64,000 bases of DNA from Craterostigma plantagineum (GCA_027422505.1 JAPQWV010001098.1:61001-125000), one strand, 5' to 3'. Numbered from the stretch's first letter, positions 44,419 to 56,396 are shown. Notes: generated by a model not told the origin, from the sequence alone. A program made the numbers and translations.

Positions 44419-45088
44419 GGGGGTGTTTGTTTCAGGTGATCCAACATTACGGTAATACGTACATAACGGTGATGTAGGTATCACCGGAATGTGGATCAAG
44501 GTGATATGTCATCAGTGTGTTTGTTTTAATGTGATATTTCATTTTGCAGATCAACGTGATGTTGAAGTATTCTGTTTGTTTAATCACTGTGATGTGTAGG
44601 GTGACGTTGTGTAAATGTCATATTTGATCCTATAAGTATTACTTAAATAATGTGTTAATTTCTTATAAGGTGCTATTTTATGTGATAATCATTAATATAT
44701 TAAAATATACATTTAATTTATAAGCATTATTTATATTTATACTATTTTTAACTATAAGTTTAAATATTTTTAAATAACTGAAATATTTTTAAGATTTAAT
44801 TATGTTTATCATGTAATTATATTTATAACGGCATATAAAGTAATCATGTTAAAATATGAGTATATTCTCGTCCGTTAAAAAATTAGATAAATACCACATC
44901 ACCGTGATGTTGGATCAGTTAGGTTTTTTAGGGTGATCTGAAATATGAAATATCACCCCATTTTCATCACCTAGGTGATCCATCATTCCGGTGATAACTT
45001 ATCACCTAGACTAAACAAACAGAGTGATAAGTGATAAACGAGAGGATCACGGTGATGTTTTGGAAGATCACCCCAAAACAAACACCCC
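44419..45088. mobile_element. Tourist-like (PIF/Harbinger) MITE, ~670 bp
   Basis: Left end GGGGTGTTTGTTTCAGGTGATC and right end GATCACCCCAAAACAAACACCCC are inverted repeats. Flanks TTA (44416-44418 and 45089-45091) fit a 3 bp target duplication. The interior is AT-rich without ORFs, with repeated GGTGAT / ATCACC words near the ends. It split the second copy of a local direct repeat (44217-44300 / 45089-45190), so it inserted after that duplication. It lies about 190 bp upstream of the NFXL2 start codon. Confidence 0.8.
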
Positions 45089-45091
45089 TTA

Positions 45092-45280
45092 GTAACTAAT
45101 AAGGTTTTGGTTTTGATTTTGTTTTGGCAATATATATTACCGCCTTCGATTGGGCTCGCTTCAACTTCTCTTTTTGTTGTTTTTTTTTTCATTTAAACAA
45201 GTAGGAACCAACATCATAACCGAATTAAAAAGAAAGCAGACCTTCCAAGTTAATCTTGATTCAGATTCACACCTCCTAAA
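45092..45280 (+). promoter_or_regulatory. NFXL2 immediate 5' region
   Basis: The 190 bp between the MITE and the ATG include a T-rich tract (45170-45195) and the second copy of the local direct repeat. No TATA box can be named with confidence. The promoter therefore probably overlaps or lies beyond the MITE. Confidence 0.4.
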
Positions 45281-48200
45281 ATGTGCTCCTCGGATTCCTA
45301 CTCCTCCGATTCGGATTTTTCATCCCCCACGCGCCGCCGCGAATCCAACCCACAGCTGTCCTCTTCGATCTTCCAATCCTACCCAGAAAAGGATTCAGAA
45401 TCCGTCGCCAAGATCCAATATTTCCTCACGCTCTCATCCTCCAACGCCTTATCATGCCTCATCTGCCTCGAACGCATCAAACACTCCCATCCAACTTGGC
45501 AGTGCTCGTCAAGATGCTTTGCGATATTCCACTTGCACTGCATCCAATCATGGGCGCAGCAATCGATCGCTTCCTCTCAGACACGCGCCCTCACGCGTTC
45601 TCCAGTTCCCCTGGACGAAAAATCCCTCCTCTGGCCTTGCCCCAAATGCAGAATCGGTTACCCCAAAACGTCGATTCCAAAAAATTACTTCTGTTTCTGC
45701 GAAAAGGTTCAGGACCCAGCTTATGATCCGTGGGTTTTGCCCCATTCTTGCGGAGAAATATGTGGCAAATCGTTGAAGTACGACTGTGGGCATTCTTGTC
45801 TTGTGCTGTGCCATCCTGGGCAGTGCCCTGCGTGCCCTAAGATGATTAATTGCAGGTGTTTCTGTGGGAAGGTTAATGATGTGAGGAGGTGTGGGTTTAA
45901 GGATTTCTCTTGCAGTAATTTTTGTGGGAAAGTGTTGGAATGTGGTGTTCATAAGTGCAGCAATAAGTGCCACGGTGGGTTTTGCTCTCCTTGTCGGATT
46001 AAAGGGTCGTTTACCTGTCGGTGTGGGAAGGTTAAGATTGAAAGAGAGTGCTGCAATAGGGTATTCAGATGCGAGAATGAGTGTGGTAAGAAATTGGGCT
46101 GTGGAAGGCACTTCTGCGACAGAGGTTGTCACGAGGGCGAGTGTGGGGATTGCCCTATGCAAGGTAAGAGGAGTTGCCCGTGTGGTAAGAAAGCTTATGA
46201 AGGGATGGCGTGCGATGTTGATGCTCCCCTTTGTGGAGGATCGTGCAATAAAGTGCTGAGCTGTGGGTTTCATAGGTGTCCCGATAGGTGTCATCGTGGA
46301 GATTGCGTTGAGACTTGTAGGACAGTTGTGACCAAGTCTTGTAGGTGTGGGAGCTTTAAGAAGCAGGTTGGAGATTTTCTCTTTTCGTACATGGTTTTTG
46401 ATTTTTCTGGTTTGTATTTTGATCGTATGTGATGTGAGTTTGAAATAGGTGCCTTGCCATCAAGAGTTGACTTGTGAGAGGAAGTGCCTGACAGTGAGGG
46501 ATTGTGGACGTCATGCTTGTAAGCGTCGATGTTGCGATGGGGATTGCCCGCCTTGTTCTGAGGTAGGTTGTAATGATAGTGATACTCTCTTGTTTTTGTG
46601 TATGTAGAGTTTTTTTACTGTTGTGTGACTCATGGATTGCAGATTTGTGATAAGAGGCTTCGTTGTAGGAACCACAAGTGTGCAGCTCCTTGTCATAGGT
46701 ATATATGCTAAGCTCAATTGCTCATGTGTTTTTCAATTATGGGTTCCTTGGTGAATATACGATAATGGTGTCACAGTATCTTTATAGAAATTATTTGAAA
46801 TACTGAAGATCAAAACTCCGTTAAAGTGGTCTAGCTTTTGTATGTAGAGGTGCTTGTGCTCCTTGCCCTCTGATGGTGAGAATATCTTGTGCCTGTGGTG
46901 AGACACATATTGAGGTCAGCGACAACTCAAACGTACTTAAAACTTCTTACACTGCTCTCCATTTCAAAGATGTTGAGAATGTATTGTACGTCTCATCAGG
47001 TTCCTTGCGGAGCAGAAACTGAACAAAAACCTCCTAAGTGTTCAAAACAGTGTCGTATAGCTCCTCTTTGCAGGCATCGGTCTAATCGCAAGGTGTCCCT
47101 TATGATAGATAGCACTTTTATATGTTATGATCATGATCATATATCTAAACATGCTTGTGCATTTTTCCAGCCACACAGGTGCCACTACGGTGCATGCCCT
47201 CCGTGTCGTTTGGTTTGCGACGAGCAATACCAATGCGGCCATAGATGCAAACTAAGGTTTTCATTCATGTTTTCTTGATCTTTCTGGGCTTAATCAATGA
47301 GGTCGATTTTCTGAGCTTTTGTTGGTAATAGGTGCCATGGTCCTAAACCACCACCACTTCCCGAATATTCTTTGAAACCCAAAAAGAAGAAACAAAGCCA
47401 TCTTATCGAAGCAACGCCAGGTTCTTCATGTCCTCCATGCCCAGAAATTGTTGTAAGGTCTTGCGTCGGTCAGCACATTGGAGCAGAGAAGATGGTTCGT
47501 CTTCTTCCCTCTTAATAATTCGCTTTTCGCAACAATGCCATTTCTTTTTCTGATTCACTTTCTTTTTTTTTTTTTTCTTTTCAGATGGTTTGCTCTAACA
47601 GAGTAGAGTTTTCTTGCCATAATTTATGTGGGAATCCTCTGTCATGTGGCAACCATTACTGTACTTACGCATGCCATCCCTTGAACGATAGAACGGGCGA
47701 TTCTTGCGAACATTGCACTCTTCCTTGTGATAAGGTAATATGCTCATTGTCAACAGAATACATTATTAGCTGGGCTGTAATCGCTCAAAGAAAAACTTTC
47801 ATTCTATTCCTCGTAGAAGAGAGATCGTTTGTGCCCTCATCCATGTCCCAAGCGATGCCACCCCGAAGATTGCCCTCCTTGCAAAGCTCTGATCAAGCGC
47901 TCGTGTCATTGCGGGTCAATGGTTCATGTTTTCGAGTGTAATAAATTTAACTCCATGTCAGAGAAAGATCAAGCCACCGTTCGTTCGTGTAAGGGGCCTT
48001 GTCATAGGTAATTAAATTTCCACTGATACTCCTGTACCTTTCCATGTTTTAGTTACCTCCAATTCAATGAATGACAAGAGAGTTTTTCGGGATTTGCAGA
48101 AAGTTGCCGAATTGCCCACATCTATGCCCAGAGACCTGCCATCCTGGCCCATGTCCACAGCCCGAGAAATGTTCGAAGAAGGTGAGAAAAAGGCTGTTCA

Positions 48201-48892
48201 TTTATTCGATATGGTATTATAATTCATCATTTTCGATCTACTTATTGGACGATCTCTTACGCTTATTTATGGGTTTTGAAAGGTGACTGCTCGGTGCCAA
48301 TGCCAAGCCGTAAAGAAGGAATGGCTCTGCTACGAAGTGCAAGAAGCATATCATAGTATGGGCCGTGATCCAAGGGACATCTCTAAGAATCAATACGGCT
48401 TAGGGCTTATTCCTTGCCATATTAATTGCAAGAGGGAAGTAAAAGTCCCAGAAACGGAGCTACATTCTCGCCAAACGAAGCCTCGAGAGGTAAGAGCATA
48501 AAAAAAAGCTGACTTATGACTGATCGAATTTCTTACACTTGCGTCTGTTCTTTGTAAGGTAAGGGAGAATGATGATAGAGCTGGGAATGTAACAAAGCGT
48601 AGAAAACGAAGGCAAAGGGTGAACGAAGATAGGACTGTAACGCCTTTGCAGGTTTGTTTTGAAGAAGACCTGTGCGTTCGTCTTTGTTATTAATCTGTTT
48701 TTTCTTATATGATTCGTTTTTTAATTGCAGAAAATCGTTGATGTGATTCGAAGGGTTGTTCTCTTTCTTGTTATTGCCTTTGTAATCGCCGCATCTGTGT
48801 ACTATGGCTACAAAGGTCTCATGTGGCTTTCTGATTTGATGAATGAGAACGACGCTCGGCAAAGGAGAAAAAGAGGCTACCCAAGAATCTAG
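45281..48892 (+). CDS. NFXL2: NF-X1-like zinc finger protein (NFXL2 type), complete, 13 exons
   Basis: Exons by GT-AG and frame: 45281-46366, 46449-46562, 46643-46698, 46848-46914, 47000-47092, 47171-47256, 47332-47494, 47585-47734, 47817-48007, 48100-48181, 48283-48489, 48559-48651, 48731-48892. All join in phase into 849 residues, close to the ~880 of Arabidopsis NFXL2. Residues ~60-125 form a RING/PHD-like domain ([36 protein letters not shown]), suggesting ubiquitin-ligase activity. About eleven NF-X1 fingers follow ([36 protein letters not shown] and others). The C-terminus has one hydrophobic helix ([19 protein letters not shown]) and a basic tail, so membrane anchoring is likely. In Arabidopsis NFXL1 and NFXL2 are reported to act in stress responses. 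No stops or frame breaks: a functional gene. Confidence 0.95.
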
Positions 48893-49333
48893 TTCAAGTA
48901 TTTCTTTATTTTACTTAAAGCATTTATATAGTCAATTTAAAGATTTATTTAATCATATAATCTATCTAAGTTTTTTGTGAGAAATATAATTGATGCGGGA
49001 TAGTTTTTTTATTCTGTTGTATTGTATGTGAAATAGTCTACTCTACGCCTCACCTCAAGTTTCATTATATGCTTATAATTTTAGTTACAAAAGCAACGAA
49101 ATTCCAGCCAACTGTCCCACTTACTTTCCTACAAACTCAGTAATGTGTTGATGTTTGTATGGAATTACAAGTCATTCCTATAATCACAAAACTTACGTGG
49201 CCGCTGGTTATTTGCTTTCTTTCCATGCAGAGAAGAGAACTGAACATACAAATATCTGTGAGCAAAGTAACTAAGAGGCGTTGGTGCTGTGAAAATAGTG
49301 ATCAAATAAAATAAATGGATTGTTATCATCATC
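48893..49333. other. Convergent intergenic region between NFXL2 and the DYRK-like gene
   Basis: 440 bp with both 3' ends facing each other. AT-rich; aaaataaatg at about 49308 and similar words could be polyadenylation signals on either strand. No gene or repeat seen. Confidence 0.6.
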
Positions 49334-51960
49334 CTATATAGTATGTGAAGAAAGCAGCCAAACGTGTTGCAGAGCTTCTCTTGCGCTTAATCGTCTCTCG
49401 GGATTAATCTCGAGCAACTGCTTCAAAAAATCAATGAACATCAAATCCTCACAAACTCGAAGAAGGTTCTGCTCTAACGTACCGATCTCCTCTCCGTCGA
49501 CAACAATATACTCCAACTCGCCCGTCTCCTTCATTGCAACAATATATCACACTATTCAGTTCTCCCCAAAAAACAACAGCTTTTTCTCCCATCAAGCCAA
49601 ACCTGACGGGCATTATACAATATATATAACTCGCCTTATGTGTGAGCACCATTCGTGCGCACCTATGTGGTTTTGATTGGACATCAACATGCCATATCCA
49701 CATAAGCATTAAAGTGGCATTGATTGACACATTTTATGTTGCATTGATATGTTGATGCAACACCAATACATGCCACATAATAGGTGCTCACGAACGGTAC
49801 TCACATAAGGTGAACATTATAAGATTTATATATGATACCTCGTTTATATGATAGAGGTCGTATTCATCGGTATAATATTTGTGCGTTTCTTGCCCGTCTC
49901 GCAACATTTCGACCTCGATGGGACAAAGCAACACCGTCATGCGCGCTAGGGTTATGGCCATTGGTTCGTCCGGGAAGAGAACCTAATCGAATCAACGTTA
50001 GTTGCATGCATGCAATTAAGATGTGCTGCGCGTTTTATTGTTTTCTTTTCTCTTTTTTTTTGTCCGAACCTCTCCACAACATAGCTCGGCCAAAACGACA
50101 CCAAGAGACCACAAGTCGATCTTACCGTTGTACGGGAGTCCTAAAATAACCTCGGGCGCTCTGTAGGAACGCAATGGGACGTACGCAGTACACAAGTTGC
50201 TCTCATCGAGAACGCAACTTCTATCCAAGTTGATGATCTTCACTTCGCATCTTCCATAGTCTTTTATCACCATATTTTCAGGGTTTAGATCGCAATGTAC
50301 GATTCCCAGTTCGTGAAGATGCGACAACGCTTCGAGGCACTGCCGCGTTGTAACCTATCATATTAAGGCGTATTATGGGTTGTTAGTTTTTGTATGAAAA
50401 TGACTTACGATTTAATCCTGGCTTAGTTATTTCGTACTTACAATACATTCAAAATTGAAGCAATTTGAGGACAACTAAGGTTGCAATTTTAAGACAGAAA
50501 ATTTTGAAATTGAAGCTATTTGAGGACAGTAAACGCTAGATCTTTGAAATTCACTTTCCTCAAATTTTTTTTTTGAAGTTATTGTCTTAAAATTGTTTCA
50601 ATTTTGAAACTTAATATAAAAGAAATTGCAAATTTGATTTAGGCGTCCTCAAATTCCTAATATTTTCGGAACTTATTATCCTAAAATTGTCACCACTCCT
50701 AAATTAAGCGTTCTCCATAGAAAATAATTAAGCCCTTAACTAACGATTTCTTACCCGTAGTCTTGCAGATGTAAAAACGTCTCCCCGCAAGATTCTCGGT
50801 TGAACTTCTGGAAGTCGTACAAGTTTGCTGCTAAGAGCTCCGTCACGATAAAAAGATGTTCCCTATAGTAGAAATAATCGTAAAGTCGAACGATATGGTG
50901 CTCGTCGAAAGGGTCATATTTGTAACAAGCTTGAGGAATTTGATCTCAAGCTCCGATCAAACAAGTCCTTGTCGTTCTTTACGATCTTCAAGCATACGTC
51001 ATTTCCCGAGTATAAGTCGCGCGCTCGGACGACTCTGCTGAAGGCAGACGACCCAATGAAATCCATTGCGTAGTATCGACCAGCAATGGTGATGTGGAGA
51101 ACCTTCGGGAACTCCTTGCTCTCTTCGATTCCGGTCCTATATATCATGTTCATAACAATGTCTTAGAATCAATCATCACATAAAAAATATTCTATATTTA
51201 GAAAAATTAAAAAATTGGATTACTTGCAAACCTATTCTTCCCATGTATGACTCTCAGCTCAAATGTTTCGTAATAGTCGTCCGAGATATGAGCTGATCGT
51301 TCTTCGTCTGTCACGGAAGTAACACATTCTTTGTTACGATTACTTTCTTTGTCGCAACGTAGCTCGATCGTTGATTTTGGATTCTCAAAGTCGTAATCTT
51401 GCTTTTGAAAACGACACGGTTCGTTCTCGTAGTTATTATTACGTTCTTCTTCGGGAGAAAGATCTCCGTACTCGACTGGATTATCTTCGAAGGGCAGCTT
51501 TTCTCCATTGTGTTCTTCGGGCATTATGTACTTATCTTCTGCCGTAAGATCAGATTCTGTAATATCTTCATCATCATTATCGAGATCGGAGTATTCATGT
51601 TCATCCCTCGCAGTGCCGAACTGAGATAATATATCAGACGAAGAAGAAGATCGAGAAACCGCCTTCTTTGGGTCGTTAATCGAATAAACTTTTGTAAAAC
51701 CTGGGATTTAATATCGAATATAAGGACTTAAACCATATAGATTACATAACATATATAGAAACCGAGAATCGTGTACCATTAGAAGAAGCCAAGCTCAAGA
51801 ACTCATCATCATCATAAGATGAAACCTCATCATCACAGCATGATGAGTTCGATATCGATTGTTGGACGACAATATCTCCCACCAAAGCTAACTCACACTC
51901 TGACAAACCGTTCTTTCTCAAGAACTCAAACACAGTCTCAAGTTCAATTCTTGCCATCAT
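49334..51960 (-). pseudogene. DYRK-family protein kinase gene with substituted catalytic residues and three frame breaks
   Basis: Six exons (minus): 51960-51777, 51700-51232, 51136-50755, 50354-50070, 49982-49839, 49528-49334, with good GT-AG sites; spliced length is 1659 bp. Exon 1 (FEFLRKNGLSECE) and exon 2 (very acidic, Ser/Asn-rich) form the N-terminus. Exon 3 starts the kinase: IAGRYYAMDFIGSSAFSRVV and VCLKIVKNDKD with the ATP-binding Lys. Exon 3 lacks one base near 50946, 50924 and 50775, so a stop follows DRSLRSNSSSLLQI. The three losses total three bases, and exon 4 is again in phase. Exon 4 reads HCDLNPEN (family HCDLKPEN) and INLDRSC (family IDLGSSC), so the catalytic-loop Lys and the DFG-position Asp are Asn. 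YRAPEVILGLPYNGKIDLWSLG is normal. Either a recent pseudogene, or a pseudokinase with sequencing indels. Confidence 0.85.
49634..49810. mobile_element. Foldback MITE (177 bp) in the last intron of the DYRK-like gene
   Basis: Left end CCTTATGTGTGAGCACC...GCACCTATGTGG is the near-perfect reverse complement of the right end CCACATAATAGGTGCTCACG...ACTCACATAAGG, about 38 bp per arm. The centre is AT-rich without coding. A clear target-site duplication could not be settled, so the superfamily is unassigned. Confidence 0.65.
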
Positions 51961-52991
51961 ACGAGAAAATATTATGCCAACTGGGATCGATTATCATAAA
52001 GTTATTACATGAAGAACCATGTACTATATTACTCGATGCATACAATAATAATAGTAAAGAGAGGATGCATTAATAGAAGAGGTAGTACTAACGAACGGTG
52101 AGTTCATGGGATTAGAGTGGTACTAAAGTAAAAGGAAAGGACATATCAACATGAGTTGTCTTCTACTATATGTGTATGTATGTATATATAGGCACACACG
52201 CATTCAAACACGAATGGCGTGAACGTATTATAATGTTTACAAATAAACGCACCCATCTGGCGGAATACTATTTTGAACTGAGTACTTCGGTTCAATATGC
52301 CGTTGAGGTTGTCTTTATATTCTTTTGGCTTTTTTCTTCCTCTTTTTTTCCCCTTTTTCTTCTTTTTTTTTTTCTGCACGACACTAGGTTTCGACGACTA
52401 AGTTATGGACTTTTCTATTAAATAGTAGATTATATTAGTTTTGAGTTTTTAGCCTAAGACGATAGAATGAGAGGGGACCCTTACATATCACATGCTTTGT
52501 TCAAATTTTGGAAAATACTTTTTGAAGTGGTTGCAATTTCTCTGAATTAACCAGACAAGTAGCGGCACTATTTCCTCCTTTATGAAATTGTTAAGGTCAG
52601 CTAATTAAAATAATTTCTCTCTCGCTAGTGCAATAGCAAACTATTGTTTCTTGAGAAATATAAATGGGTATCCGTATCACGATGCCCCGCGTCCCACAAA
52701 CACTACTACAATAATGATAATCCATTGTATATATTAGATATTAATATACCCAACATTGCCAACCAATCTTCCAGATCACTTTCTAGCCTTTTCATGTTAT
52801 CCATGGAATAAAGGAAATAGTTATCTTCTTGTGGGGTTTGTGTTTGTATCAATTTTCTAACGAAGAAAATTAAATTATCATGTCGAAATATTTTATCTGA
52901 TTCAGTGATGGAACTGGGACAATCAAATTTCAGTAAAATAAATGTTGTTGGGTATCAGTTTTTTAATTTTTTTTCAAAAAGTAATACCATT
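51961..52991. other. Upstream region of the DYRK-like gene and intergenic sequence
   Basis: Contains tgtatgtatgtatatata simple sequence at about 52165-52190 and C/T-rich tracts at 52320-52375. No further gene or recognisable element was seen; ORFs here are AT-rich or homopolymer by-products. The kinase promoter is presumably in the first few hundred bases. Confidence 0.5.
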
Positions 52992-53006
52992 AATTAAGTA
53001 ATGCCA
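52992..53006 (+). repeat. SINE target-site duplication, left
   Basis: AATTAAGTAATGCCA, repeated exactly at 53183-53197. Confidence 0.9.
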
Positions 53007-53182
53007 CCAACGGGGTTGATCCAAGTGGTAAGCGGCTTGGTATCGCTTAAGCAAGGTCTCAGATTCGAACCCTTGTGTATGCAGCAACCTCCTTTGGGAG
53101 CCTCACATGTCGTTACCAAGTACGCGACGCGGGGTGAATCGGATTAGTCGGGGCAACCCGGAACCGGTCGGGCAACCGAAAA
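53007..53182 (+). mobile_element. tRNA-derived SINE, 176 bp
   Basis: Perfect 15 bp duplications flank the insert and it ends in an A-rich stretch (ccgaaaaa). Near the 5' end lies a pol III box A-like TTGATCCAAGTGGTAAGCGG (~53016-53035), and about 30 bp on a box B-like AGATTCGAACCC (53061-53072), the layout of a tRNA-derived SINE promoter. No coding. It would be moved by LINE enzymes. A Met-elongator/other tRNA parent cannot be chosen by eye. Confidence 0.88.
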
Positions 53183-53197
53183 AATTAAGTAATGCCA
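53183..53197 (+). repeat. SINE target-site duplication, right
   Basis: AATTAAGTAATGCCA, identical to 52992-53006. Confidence 0.9.
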
Positions 53198-53376
53198 TGG
53201 CTCGAGTCTGGGCAACACGTACTTCTCCATCAAAGCCAAGGGACTTAGCGAGATAACGAGCAGCCCGATTATAATTAATGTTTGACAAAAATAAAACTAA
53301 TTGATAACGTTGAATTATTAAGACTTCCATGACAAGAAATTCCTTATAATGCAATCCGAGCAGATGTATTAGGATA
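53198..53376. other. Short unassigned segment between SINE and Copia H
   Basis: The minus strand reads FLSNINYNRAARYLAKSLGFDGEV, which faintly recalls the RNase H-like tail of plant LINE or reverse-transcriptase relics. This is a weak resemblance only. Confidence 0.3.
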
Positions 53377-53850
53377 TGCGAAAATCTCCGATAATTATTT
53401 GCCCGAGAAATGACGATACTAAATAAACGAGAAGAAAATAATTTGGATAGTGAACACGAGATTTACGTGGTTCGGTCAGAATGACTTACGTCCACAGGCC
53501 GGCGGGTAGAACTTCTTTATTATGTGTGATTATAGACACGTACACTGACGTGATACAAAAGCAGCTACAACAATATTAGGAGTAGATTACACAAGAAAAT
53601 AGTCTGAGACGATAGAGATCTGTGTTGTTGTGGTGGTGGTATTATTTCTCCTTCAGCTGAATGAACTTATTATAGGTGAGGCGTTGCACTTGATCTGCCG
53701 TGGGAAAAGAAAAAAAAAAATTCTGCTCCTTTCTGACTTATCAAAGCAGCCCACGTGAATACTAAGCCAGACCAAATTTATTCTAAGCATGCCAGACACA
53801 TTTTTTTCTTTGACCATTCAACACCCACGTGATATCAAGCTCACCTAACA
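53377..53850 (-). mobile_element. Copia H 3' LTR (Tork type)
   Basis: Plus-strand reading starts TGCGAAAATC and ends CTCACCTAACA (TG...CA). The GATTTACGTGGTTCGG stretch at about 53460 is common in the LTRs of Tork-lineage elements. The minus-strand polypurine-like AAGGTGGACA lies just inside at 53851-53862. Confidence 0.75.
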
Positions 53851-53939
53851 AATGTCCACCTTGAGCTTGATTCCAAAAATCGCTCCACCTTAATTTGGAA
53901 TACCTTTATCTTCCTCTGACCTTAGCCTCCACGGGCAAG

Positions 53940-54730
53940 TTCACCATCTACGAGCACCAATCAAGTCCAAGCAATGCTTGAACTTGGAAGCTGAAAGAGC
54001 CTTCGTAAACAAATCTGCAGGATTATCCTTCGTGTTGATCTTCTTGATAAACACCTTTTTATCTGCAATGATATCACGATAAAATGATACTTGACATCAG
54101 TATGCATAGTCCTTTCGTGATACATCTGATCCTTGGTCAAATGAATCGCATGACTATCACATGAAATCGTAATAACTCCCTGATTCTGAGTTAATTCGCT
54201 GAAAAACCTCGTAACCATAATGTCCTTAATCGCTTCAATAATGGCCATATATTCTGCCTCAGTAGTAGATAACGCCACTACATGCTGTAGAGTAGCTTTC
54301 CAGCACTGCACAACCTCCAATAGAAAATACATAACCAGTAAGAGATCGTCGTTTATCGAGATCTCCTGCGTAGTCTGAATCGACGAAACTGGCGAGAGTA
54401 TCACGGTTTCTGCCAAACTCCAAATGCTTAAGTACCCTTCAAGTATCTGAGAATCCACGTCACTGCTTGCCAGTATTCTTTCCATGGGATAGCCATATAC
54501 CTGCTAACAACACTAGCAGCTTGTGAAATATAAGGACGTGTACATACCATTGCATACATAATACTGCCGACTACACTCGAGTAGGGAACTCGTGCTATGT
54601 ACGCTTCTTCCTCATCTGATGATGGTGACTGAGCAGCGCTTAGCCTAAAATAGCTAGCAAGGGAGTGCTGACTGGTTTGGCATCAGTCATGCCAAATCTC
54701 TCCAAAACCTTTCTGAGTAACTTTCCTGGG
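53940..54730 (-). pseudogene. Copia H RNase H and RT-RNase H connection
   Basis: Minus strand gives LRKVLERFGMTDAKPV, YIARVPYSSVVGSIMYAM, then LSTTEAEYMAIIEA and CDSHAIHLTKDQMYHERT, a Copia RNase H. Three frame changes and several stops break it. Confidence 0.8.
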
Positions 54731-55515
54731 TCAACGTCTAATCTCCATACCAAGAATCTTCTTAACTGCTCCCAAATCTTTCATTTCAAATTCACCATTC
54801 AATAAGGCCTTCAACTGGTGAATTTCTGCAAGATTCTTAGCCGCAATGAGCATGTCATCAACATATAACAATAGATATATGAACGAACTGTCATTTAACT
54901 TCAGAAGTAAACACAACTATCATACTTGCTCCTAGAGAAACCATGACCCAACATGAAAAACTCAAACCATTTATACCACTGTCTAGGAGACTGCTTTAAT
55001 CCATATAAGGATTTCTCCAGTAAACAAACTTGGTCTTCTTTTCCTTCAACTATGACGCATTCAGGTTGCTTCATATAAATCTGTTCGTCTAAATCGCCAT
55101 GTAAGAATGCTGTCTTGACGTCAAGCTGTTCTAACTCCAAATCATACATGACAACGAATGCAAGTAATACACGAATAGAGCTATGTCTAAGGACATGTGA
55201 GAACACATCATTAAAATCAACACCTTGTACCTGACTATAGCCTTTCGCAACTAATCGTGCCTTATACCTTGCATCATCAGAATCAGATAAACATTCTTTC
55301 TTCTTGAAGACCCACTTACATCCGACTATTTTCTTTTTCTTTGGCGGCGGCACAAGAATCCACGTACCATTCTTGCGCAGAGACTCCATTTCTTCATTCA
55401 TCGCTAGCAGCCACTTATCAGAATTTACTTCGCTTATTGCCTCTGAATAGGTAGAAGGTTCGCCTCCTCCACCTGTTTCTTGCACCACTGATAAAGCGTA
55501 CGAAACTAAATTCAC
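54731..55515 (-). pseudogene. Copia H reverse transcriptase (Tork lineage)
   Basis: Two overlapping frames: WLLAMNEEMESLRKNGTWILV, KARLVAKGYSQVQGVDFNDVF, LEQLDVKTAFLHGDLDEQIY, SLYGLKQSPRQWYKWF, then LLLYVDDMLIAAKN and FEMKDLGAVKKILGMEI. The YVDDMLIA tail and FLHGDL are typical Tork/Tnt1 features. A frame break sits at about 54910. Confidence 0.87.
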
Positions 55516-56396
55516 GACCGCTGTGAGTAGTTGGATCTCCCGTCTCTCCCTATCTCTGGCTATAGAATATTACTGCTCGGTGCTTTCATCTTAACATGAT
55601 CTGAATCAGGTTCTGGTTCATCCTCTTGATCTGTTGAACTTGTAGCAGGATCATCTGAAAAATTTTTATTGATCTCGAGCTCCACCTTGTTCTGGGAACT
55701 ATCCTTCTTTTCTTGATTAGAAGAATTAGTAGACTCTTTTGAAAGACTCTTTTGGAGGATGTAACATAGAAGACTCGTCAAATGTAACATCTCTACTAAT
55801 TATAAATTTGGGTGACTTGGGATCAGGATTATATAGTCTATATCCTGTCACCCGTGAAGCGTAACCGAGAAAAATACACTTTTTAGCTCTAGGCTCTAAT
55901 TTTCCCTCGTTTACGTGCATATAAGTTGGACACTCAAATATTCTTAAGTTGGAGTAATCAGCAGGAATACCTGACCATACTTCCTCAGGAGTCTTGAAAT
56001 TGATCGCTGAACACGGTGAGCGGTTGACAATATAACATGCTGCGACGATAGTTTCAGCCCAAAAATCATTTGTCAACCCAGCGTTGGAGATCATACATCA
56101 AGCTCTCTCTAAAAGCGTTCGGTTCATGCGCCTGGCAACACCATTTTGTTGAGGCGTCATTCGAACAGTGTGATGTCGAGTTCCTTCATTCTTGCAAAAT
56201 TCGTCGAACAGTTGAACCGTTATCTATCCGCACCGCTTGATATGTTTTTCTGTCTGCTTTTCAATCAAAGCTTTCCACTATTTAAATGTTAGGAAAACAT
56301 CACTTTTCTGTTTAAGAAAATAGACCCAAACTTTCCATGAAAAATCATCAATGAAAGTCAACATATATCTTGCACCAGCTTTCCAGAACGGAGCTT
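55516..56396 (-). pseudogene. Copia H integrase and linker, truncated at its core
   Basis: Minus strand: ARYMLTFIDDFSWKVWVYFLKQK (first Asp region, 56396-56290), a broken stretch with RTPQQNGVA-like residues at about 56160, then LTNDFWAETIVAACYIVNRSP, FLGYASRVTGYRLYNP and DVTFDESSMLHP. The acidic linker (55790-55560) joins to RT. Everything upstream is replaced by element I at 56396. Confidence 0.8.

Noticed and set aside
45548..46294. 248-codon minus-strand ORF
   Set aside because: Antisense of NFXL2 exon 1; its length follows from the Cys/Gly-rich codons of the zinc fingers.
46367..46432. C-terminal extension of NFXL2 exon 1 ([11 protein letters not shown]...)
   Set aside because: It reads through a good splice donor (CAG|GTTGGA); exon 2 continues the finger motif in phase.
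52146..52379. Lys-rich minus-strand ORF of 77 codons
   Set aside because: Produced by a C/T-rich tract; no conservation signs.
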